64,000 bases of DNA from Synechococcus sp. PCC 7335. Its GTDB lineage: Bacteria; Cyanobacteriota; Cyanobacteriia; Phormidesmidales; Phormidesmidaceae. Of the stretch, positions 59,007 through 64,000 are shown piece after piece. The stretch spans positions 1,438,385 through 1,502,384 of the forward strand of contig NZ_DS989904.1 of NCBI RefSeq assembly GCF_000155595.1, written 5' to 3'. The stretch's first letter is position 1, and every line of letters begins with the position of its first letter. Both the position numbers and the translations under genes were made by a program. Below the pieces are notes generated by a model. That model saw only the letters and a program-made list of their open reading frames with translations, ran no database searches and was not told the DNA's origin.

Positions 59007-60170
59007 CTACACCTCCGCTGAACGGCCCTTGGGTGGGAACAAACCCGCCGGACGTACCTGTAAGAACACAATGATCAGAGCAAACACCATTACTTTCGCC
59101 ATGCTTGTTGTTGCAAAAAAGTCAAAGAATGACACAACGAAGCCGTCGCCAGATCCCAATGCCAGCGGAATCGTACCAGAACCTAGCAGGTAGGTCACGA
59201 TGCCAATTCCCAGCGCTGCAATGACGCTGCCTAGCAGGTTGCCAACGCCGCCTACAACTACCACCATAAAAGCATCCACGATGTAGTTCACGCCTAGGTT
59301 TGGGCCAACTGATCCCAATAGCGTCACCGCAAAGCCGGCGATTCCGGCTAGCCCTGAACCCAACGCAAAGGTAACGGCGTCTACCTGCGCAGTCGGAATG
59401 CCTAAACAGGCACTCATATCACGGTTTTGAGTCACAGAACGAATGCGTAAGCCCCAGGCTGATTTTTGTAAGAATAAATAGACGCCTAATAGACAGACTG
59501 CCGTCAGCGCAATGATAAATAGTCTGGAGGCCGGAAACTGAATCGAGTCGGTCACAGATACGCTACCCTGTAGCCAGCTAGGCGCGGTCACATCTACGTT
59601 ACGGGCACTGAACCAGGGTTCTGCCAGGGTCTGGTTGCTGTTGAGGCTGCTGCCAAGGAGGAACGCGATCGCCCCCGAAAGCAAAAATAAGCCCGTACTC
59701 ACTAAATTCCGTCGATGCTCAGCAATGCTAGCGAAGCGAGTAAGCACCCACTTCCCACCAAAAAACAGTCCGCAAAACGCTAGCAAGCCAATCACCATTG
59801 ACCAGCCTACGCTCCGCACAAACTGCTGCAAGATTAGGCTAACTCCCCAAGTCGCCAATAGCGTCTCTAGCGGTCTGCCATATAGAAATCTGATGACGCC
59901 TCGCTCCAGTGCCAGCCCTACTAACGCTGCCACCAAAAAAGACATCGGAATCGCTGCCCAGATGTACCATCCTTGCCAGCCATCTCCTAGCATTTTGAAG
60001 CCATTTTGTACCACATAGGTTGTATAGGCTCCTAGCATCATCAGCTCGCCATGGGCCAGGTTAATCACACCCATCAGACCAAACACAATCGCTAGACCTA
60101 GCGCCACAATCAACAAAACCGTGCCGATACTTACCCCGTTAAACAGTGTAGTGATCAAGCTATCTATCAC
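59007..60170 (-). CDS. urtB: Urea ABC transporter permease UrtB
   Basis: A 387-residue permease of the LivH type, with about ten hydrophobic segments. The signature NLAHGELMMLGAYTTYV (about residues 37-53) is clear. The internal cytoplasmic loop has LRIRSVTQNRDMSACLGIPTAQVDAVTFALGSGLAGIAGF, also typical of the LivH/UrtB group. It forms the membrane channel with UrtC. A 298-base gap separates it from urtA and carries a terminator-like hairpin. Confidence 0.94.
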   Translation of the reverse strand: MIDSLITTLFNGVSIGTVLLIVALGLAIVFGLMGVINLAHGELMMLGAYTTYVVQNGFKMLGDGWQGWYIWAAIPMSFLVAALVGLALERGVIRFLYGRPLETLLATWGVSLILQQFVRSVGWSMVIGLLAFCGLFFGGKWVLTRFASIAEHRRNLVSTGLFLLSGAIAFLLGSSLNSNQTLAEPWFSARNVDVTAPSWLQGSVSVTDSIQFPASRLFIIALTAVCLLGVYLFLQKSAWGLRIRSVTQNRDMSACLGIPTAQVDAVTFALGSGLAGIAGFAVTLLGSVGPNLGVNYIVDAFMVVVVGGVGNLLGSVIAALGIGIVTYLLGSGTIPLALGSGDGFVVSFFDFFATTSMAKVMVFALIIVFLQVRPAGLFPPKGRSAEV

Positions 60171-60251
60171 AGCAGTTTCTCTAACCTCCTATCCCTTTGA
60201 CCTACGTTACAAACACGCTCTCATAGAACAGTCCGAGCAAATGCACTCTTT

Positions 60252-60296
60252 GCTACAGACAAAGTCGCTATAGACAACGCTGCCACAGACAATTCA
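60252..60296. repeat. 15-bp imperfect repeat, three copies
   Basis: GCTACAGACAAAGTC, GCTATAGACAACGCT and GCCACAGACAATTCA lie end to end, sharing GCYAYAGACAA. It lies between urtB and urtA. Confidence 0.7.
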
Positions 60297-60324
60297 GCGG
60301 CAATCGATAATTCAACGACAACCC

Positions 60325-60359
60325 AAAAAGAGGTGACAGGTCTTAGCGACCGCCACCTC
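60325..60359 (-). terminator. Intra-operon terminator between urtA and urtB
   Basis: Read leftward, GAGGTG/CACCTC (60354-60359 with 60330-60335) encloses GGTC/GACC, then a run of five T (complement of 60325-60329). It lies about 110 bases after the urtA stop codon. It should allow much more urtA than urtBCDE mRNA. Confidence 0.7.
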
Positions 60360-60375
60360 CTTGCTATCTATTCAA

Positions 60376-60415
60376 CAATCCGTAGGGGCGTAGCATGGTA
60401 TACCCTTACAGATTG
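60376..60415 (-). terminator. Second hairpin in the urtA 3' region
   Basis: CAATCCGTAGGGG pairs with CCCTTACAGATTG (two wobbles) around a 14-base loop. It contains the CAATCCG/GATTG core seen in the repeats near 11571 and 13003. It may protect the urtA transcript end. Confidence 0.45.
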
Positions 60416-60468
60416 CTGAGTCAACCGGTATGCTGTTTAGACGTGTGTTCCGAATCAAGACCTTAAGT

Positions 60469-61782
60469 CTAGACTTCTTCAGCCTTGTACTTACCGCCCT
60501 TTTCGGGATCAGACCAGTCACAGGCAAAGCCCTTCGTATCCGCAACGTACTGATTCCAGGGAATAGGCTCCAAAGGACCATCGGTAGAAGAGACAATCTC
60601 GAATAAGCCATCTTCTCGAACTTCACCAATTCGCACAGTCTTAGAGATATGGTGATTAGGCTGCATGGTTACTAGCCCTTCTGGCGCATCAAACGTCTGA
60701 CCATAGGCCGCTTCGCGCACAGCCGCGATATCAGTTGTACCTGCTTTTTCTACCGCTTGCGCCCATAGATAGACCATGATGTAGGCCGCCTCCATCGGGT
60801 CGTTAGTCACGCGGTCTTCGCCGTACTTGGCCTTGAAGTCTGCGACCCACTTCTCGTTCTCGGGGCTTTCAACGGTTTGGAAGTAGTTCCAAGCGGCATA
60901 GTGTCCTTCTAGGAATTCTGGTCCGATCTGGCGGACTTCTTCCTCGGCAACACTGACAGACATCACTGGATACTTATCAGGTTCCATGCCTGCACTCTTC
61001 ATCTGCTTGAAGAAAGCAACGTTGCTATCGCCGTTCAAGCTATTGAAGATAACTCCCCCATCTGGCAACGCCTGCTGAATCTTCTCAATGATTGGCGTAA
61101 CTTCTGTATTGCCTAGAGGCAGATAGTCTTCACCAACGGTTGTACCGCCATTAGCTGCTAGCTGCTCTTTGATAATGTTGTTGGCAGTTCGAGGGAAAAC
61201 ATAGTCAGAGCCGACTAGGAAGAACTCTGTTCCTTTATTTTCTAGCAGCCAGTCAACCGCAGGTTCAATCTGCTGATTAGGCGCAGCGCCAGTGTAGAAA
61301 ATATTCTTGGAGCACTCTTGGCCTTCGTACTGTACGGGGTACCACAGCATGTGGTCCTTTTCTTCAAAGACGGGCAGTACCGCTTTGCGACTAGCTGATG
61401 TCCAGCAGCCAAAGACCACCGCAACTTCGTCCTGATCGATTAGCTTTTCAGCTTTTTCTGCAAATGTCGGCCAGTCTGACGCGCCATCTTCCTTGATTGC
61501 AACAATCTGTTTTCCCAACAATCCTCCGGCTGCGTTGATCTCTTCGATCGCCATCTCTTCCGCATCTACAACGGTGGTTTCACTGATCGCCATTGTGCCA
61601 CTCAAAGAGTGCAAAATACCGACTTTGATTGTATCTCCCGAATCAGCTGATGCATCTGCCCCCGCATCAGCAGCAGGCGTATCACCTTCTTCCGGTGTCG
61701 AAGCACAAGACTTCAAGAAAACGCTCGCACCCGCAGCGGCGGTGCCGTATACCAAAAACTTACGTCTACCCAGTTTAGCCAT
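60469..61782 (-). CDS. urtA: Urea ABC transporter substrate-binding protein UrtA
   Basis: A 437-residue periplasmic lipoprotein. The N-terminus [23 protein letters not shown] has a twin-arginine motif (RRKFLV) followed by a lipobox-like LKSC, so it is probably Tat-exported and lipid-anchored. A spacer rich in Ala/Asp/Ser follows. The mature domain begins [41 protein letters not shown], the Leu/Ile/Val-binding-protein (Peripla_BP_5) pattern used by UrtA. It captures urea in the periplasm. A textbook NtcA promoter lies upstream (61956-61999) and a terminator after it (60325-60359). Confidence 0.96.
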   Translation of the reverse strand: MAKLGRRKFLVYGTAAAGASVFLKSCASTPEEGDTPAADAGADASADSGDTIKVGILHSLSGTMAISETTVVDAEEMAIEEINAAGGLLGKQIVAIKEDGASDWPTFAEKAEKLIDQDEVAVVFGCWTSASRKAVLPVFEEKDHMLWYPVQYEGQECSKNIFYTGAAPNQQIEPAVDWLLENKGTEFFLVGSDYVFPRTANNIIKEQLAANGGTTVGEDYLPLGNTEVTPIIEKIQQALPDGGVIFNSLNGDSNVAFFKQMKSAGMEPDKYPVMSVSVAEEEVRQIGPEFLEGHYAAWNYFQTVESPENEKWVADFKAKYGEDRVTNDPMEAAYIMVYLWAQAVEKAGTTDIAAVREAAYGQTFDAPEGLVTMQPNHHISKTVRIGEVREDGLFEIVSSTDGPLEPIPWNQYVADTKGFACDWSDPEKGGKYKAEEV

Positions 61783-62117
61783 CAGCTAATCTCTCTACTC
61801 CCTAAAATCACACGTCTAACAGTCTCTGCGCCCTGACAAGCTCTAGGCTTGAGCCAAACAGCAAATCTAACTCAGTCGGAATCAGTCCCTATGAAGAAGC
61901 TAGACTAGCTTTCTTCACTAGCTTTCCTCTATATAGTCTTACTGATTTTGAAGGTATCCTATGCTCCGGGTTAGATCACGAGTTGTAGCGTTTGATACAA
62001 ACTGAGTCACTTGAGTTTCTATGCAGACGTGAATCTGGTCTCGGTGCGTGTGTGGGTCTTTTTATTACTTCTTTGTCATCTGCCTGCTGGCGTTTCTCAA
62101 ATAGTTGACTAACGTTT
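61783..62117. other. Gap ureC / urtA with the NtcA promoter
   Basis: 335 bases without a gene. It contains the urtA NtcA box, -10 element and 5' leader (about 170 bases between -10 and ATG). I see no T-run terminator for ureC. Confidence 0.6.
61956..61999 (-). promoter_or_regulatory. NtcA-activated promoter of urtABCDE
   Basis: The palindrome TGTAGCGTTTGATACA (61984-61999) is a perfect TGTA-N8-TACA box. On the minus strand, 22 bases after it, comes TAGGAT (complement of 61956-61961), matching the TAN3T -10 of NtcA-type class II promoters. Box, spacing and orientation all agree, and the downstream operon (urea uptake) is a known NtcA target in other cyanobacteria. Confidence 0.88.
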
Positions 62118-63854
62118 CTAAAACAGGAAGTAGCGCTGAGCCATCGGTAACCGGTCGGCAGGTTCGCAAGTTAACAGCTTCCCGTCAACTCTCACTTCGA
62201 AAGTCTCTGGCGCTACTTCGATATTAGGCATCACATCGTTCAGCTTTAGATCTGTTTTCTTTAACTGCCTAGTGTCTGACACTGCTCGCAGTCGACTAGA
62301 CTCTAGCCCTAACTGGGTAGCGATATCGTCTGCCATTGCGGCTTGCGAAACAAAGGTTAACGCCGTACTCGAGATTGCCTTCCCATAGCTGCCGAACATG
62401 GGCCGCATATGTACCGGACCAGGGGTTGAAATGCTGGCGTTCGCATCTCCCATTTGCGCCCAGGCAATGAAGCCCCCTTTCACGACAGTCTCTGGTTTCA
62501 CGCCAAAGAAAGCAGGATCCCATAGGCATAAGTCTGCCAGCTTGCCTTCTTCTACAGAGCCAATGATATCTGAGATGCCGTGGGCGATCGCCGGGTTAAT
62601 CGTGTACTTCGCCACATACCGCTTCGCCCGGTAGTTATCATGGGTTTCATTAGTATTCTCAGGGCTCGGCAGCAGCCCCTTTTGTACCTTCATCTTGTGC
62701 GCCGTCTGCCAAGTGCGCGTAATCACTTCGCCCACTCGGCCCATCGCCTGTGAGTCAGAGGCCATAATGCTAAACGCGCCCATATCGTGCAGCAGATCTT
62801 CGGCGGCAATTGTCTCTCTGCGAATGCGAGACTCGGCAAACTTAACATCTTCTGGAATGTTCTTGTCTAGGTGATGGCACACCATCAGCATGTCTTTATG
62901 CTCATCAAAGGTATTGATGGTGTAGGGCCGAGTTGGGTTTGTGGACGCGGGCAGTACATTGTTGAGCTTGCAAACTGTGAGAATGTCTGGTGAGTGTCCG
63001 CCGCCAGCGCCCTCGGTGTGAAAGGTGTGAATCACTCGATTTTTGAAGGCGGCAATTGTTGTTTCTACAAAACCAGATTCATTGAGAGAATCGGTGTGGA
63101 TGGCAACTTGCACATCATACTGATCTGCAACAGAAAGGCAGTTGTCAATTGCGGCAGCGGTCGTTCCCCAATCTTCGTGCAGCTTCAGGCTCATCGCCCC
63201 GGCCCTGATCTGTTCGACTAATGCCTGTGGCTGACTGGAATTGCCTTTGCCCATAAAGCCTAGATTTACTGAAAAGGCTTCGGCGGCTTCGAGCATGCGG
63301 TGAATATTCCAGGCTCCAGGCGTGCAAGTGGTGGCAAGCGTACCAGTCGCTGGGCCTGTGCCGCCGCCGAGCATTGTAGTAACACCAGAGGCGATCGCCA
63401 CTTCAATTTGCTGCGGACAAATAAAGTGAATATGCGAATCAATCGCGCCCGCCGTTAGAATCTTGCCTTCTCCAGCGATGATCTCTGTACTCGGTCCGAT
63501 AATGATGTCAATCTCGTTTTGTGTGTAGGGGTTGCCAGCCTTCCCGATCTTGGCAATCTTCCCATCCTTGATGCCGACATCTGCTTTGACTACGCCCCAC
63601 CAATCAAGAATTAACGCATTCGTAATCACCGTATCTACCGCGCCGTCCGCTCTCGAAATTGGCGATTGTCCCATGCCATCGCGAATGACCTTACCGCCGC
63701 CGAACTTGACTTCGTCGCCGTAGTAGGTACCACCGTATGTAGTCAGATCTTGCTCGACTTCTAGGAATAGTTCGGTGTCGGCTAGGCGAATACGATCGCC
63801 CACCGTCGGCCCAAAGGTATCGGCATAGTCACGGCGGCTAATATAATTACTCAT
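62118..63854 (-). CDS. ureC: Urease alpha subunit
   Basis: A 578-residue catalytic subunit that hydrolyses urea to ammonia and carbon dioxide. The dinickel ligands are His-His in SHIHFICP (about residue 138-145), the carbamylated Lys in [10 protein letters not shown], His in HTDSLNE and [15 protein letters not shown], the flap Cys and His in VCHHLDK, and Asp in [11 protein letters not shown]. All are intact. It lies upstream of and in the same direction as urtA, so urea import and breakdown are linked. The ureA and ureB genes are not in the window; the 146 bases upstream of its ATG have no gene. Confidence 0.97.
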   Translation of the reverse strand: MSNYISRRDYADTFGPTVGDRIRLADTELFLEVEQDLTTYGGTYYGDEVKFGGGKVIRDGMGQSPISRADGAVDTVITNALILDWWGVVKADVGIKDGKIAKIGKAGNPYTQNEIDIIIGPSTEIIAGEGKILTAGAIDSHIHFICPQQIEVAIASGVTTMLGGGTGPATGTLATTCTPGAWNIHRMLEAAEAFSVNLGFMGKGNSSQPQALVEQIRAGAMSLKLHEDWGTTAAAIDNCLSVADQYDVQVAIHTDSLNESGFVETTIAAFKNRVIHTFHTEGAGGGHSPDILTVCKLNNVLPASTNPTRPYTINTFDEHKDMLMVCHHLDKNIPEDVKFAESRIRRETIAAEDLLHDMGAFSIMASDSQAMGRVGEVITRTWQTAHKMKVQKGLLPSPENTNETHDNYRAKRYVAKYTINPAIAHGISDIIGSVEEGKLADLCLWDPAFFGVKPETVVKGGFIAWAQMGDANASISTPGPVHMRPMFGSYGKAISSTALTFVSQAAMADDIATQLGLESSRLRAVSDTRQLKKTDLKLNDVMPNIEVAPETFEVRVDGKLLTCEPADRLPMAQRYFLF

Positions 63855-64000
63855 CGTTCAAATCTAAGGGGCCAATCAGGAAGTCAGACTTATGCAAACA
63901 TCTAACCTAGCCTGTACTGTCTCACAACACGATTCGCAACGTTAGATAGATGGGCTACCGACTTTTATAAAATTTACAATGCACATCATCTCTAGAAAAG
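63855..64000. other. Upstream end of window, 146 bases before ureC
   Basis: No coding frame of useful length. It probably holds the ureC ribosome site and promoter. The best NtcA-like match, TTG-N8-TAC on the minus strand near 63910-63930, has two mismatches. Confidence 0.5.

Noticed and set aside
63905..63935. NtcA box upstream of ureC
   Set aside because: The best match, TTG-N8-TAC, lacks the GTA half-site and has no clear -10 at the right distance.
1..64000. CRISPR array, insertion sequence, tRNA or rRNA genes
   Set aside because: I looked for regularly spaced repeats, transposase motifs and tRNA T-arm text in the intergenic stretches and saw none; a covariance-model scan would be the decisive test.

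Overview
This is a cyanobacterial chromosome segment of core and housekeeping genes with a few accessory touches. The evidence for a cyanobacterium is direct. RNA polymerase beta' is split into rpoC1 and rpoC2, and there is a phycobilisome rod-core linker (CpcG), a cytochrome c6, NtcA, a MEP-pathway DXS, the plant/cyanobacterial LL-diaminopimelate aminotransferase, and many copies of the HIP1 octamer GCGATCGC (for example at 3571 and 11889). I do not assign a genus. I found no rRNA, tRNA, insertion sequence, prophage or CRISPR array.

Layout. 1-2220 (minus): a phosphorelay cluster of a free HPt protein, a REC-HisKA_2 histidine kinase and a receiver protein cut by the window edge. 2937-6878 (minus): a small CCB-like membrane protein, a PadR regulator, a DUF3084 coiled-coil protein and the nitrogen regulator NtcA. 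7328-12907 (plus): a peroxiredoxin-like protein, a second-type EF-G, a DUF6464 protein, cytochrome c6 and a ferredoxin/metallo-beta-lactamase fusion. 13170-18542: cpcG, mobA, two uncharacterised membrane proteins and dxs. 18641-22539: an eight-cysteine exported repeat protein, the lptA-lptB-lptF lipopolysaccharide export operon and a DUF309 protein. 23084-29514: glmM, a GDSL hydrolase, dapL, a HAD phosphatase and a PAS-GGDEF-EAL protein with a damaged cyclase site. 29887-35791: an SbcC/Rad50-like ATPase without a visible zinc hook, a quinone oxidoreductase, a 96-aa orphan and hisD. 36048-47697 (plus): rpsT, tatD, rpoB, rpoC1 and rpoC2. 47977-56018 (minus): an HtrA protease, then gltB and gltD (glutamate synthase). 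56204-63854 (minus): ureC followed by urtA-urtB-urtC-urtD-urtE.

How it fits together. A nitrogen theme links NtcA, urea uptake (UrtABCDE), urease (UreC) and glutamate synthase (GltBD). The urtA promoter region carries a perfect TGTA-N8-TACA NtcA box 22 bases upstream of a TAN3T -10 element, so the regulator encoded at 6207-6878 very probably activates the operon at 56204-61782. A hairpin with a T-run between urtA and urtB should make the binding protein more abundant than the permease and ATPases.

The most unusual non-genic signal is a scatter of short direct tandem duplications (units of 11-21 bp, 2-4 copies). They lie mostly in intergenic DNA, several straddle stop codons, and a few sit in frame inside genes (mobA, rpoB, urtC). 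A second one is a cluster of palindromic and dispersed elements around 11005-13083 that share a GCAATCCGC/GCGGATTGC core. I see no clearly undescribed multi-gene system. The best leads on single proteins are the Cys-repeat exported protein, the hookless SbcC-like ATPase, the ferredoxin-MBL fusion and the EF-G paralogue with its leader hairpins.
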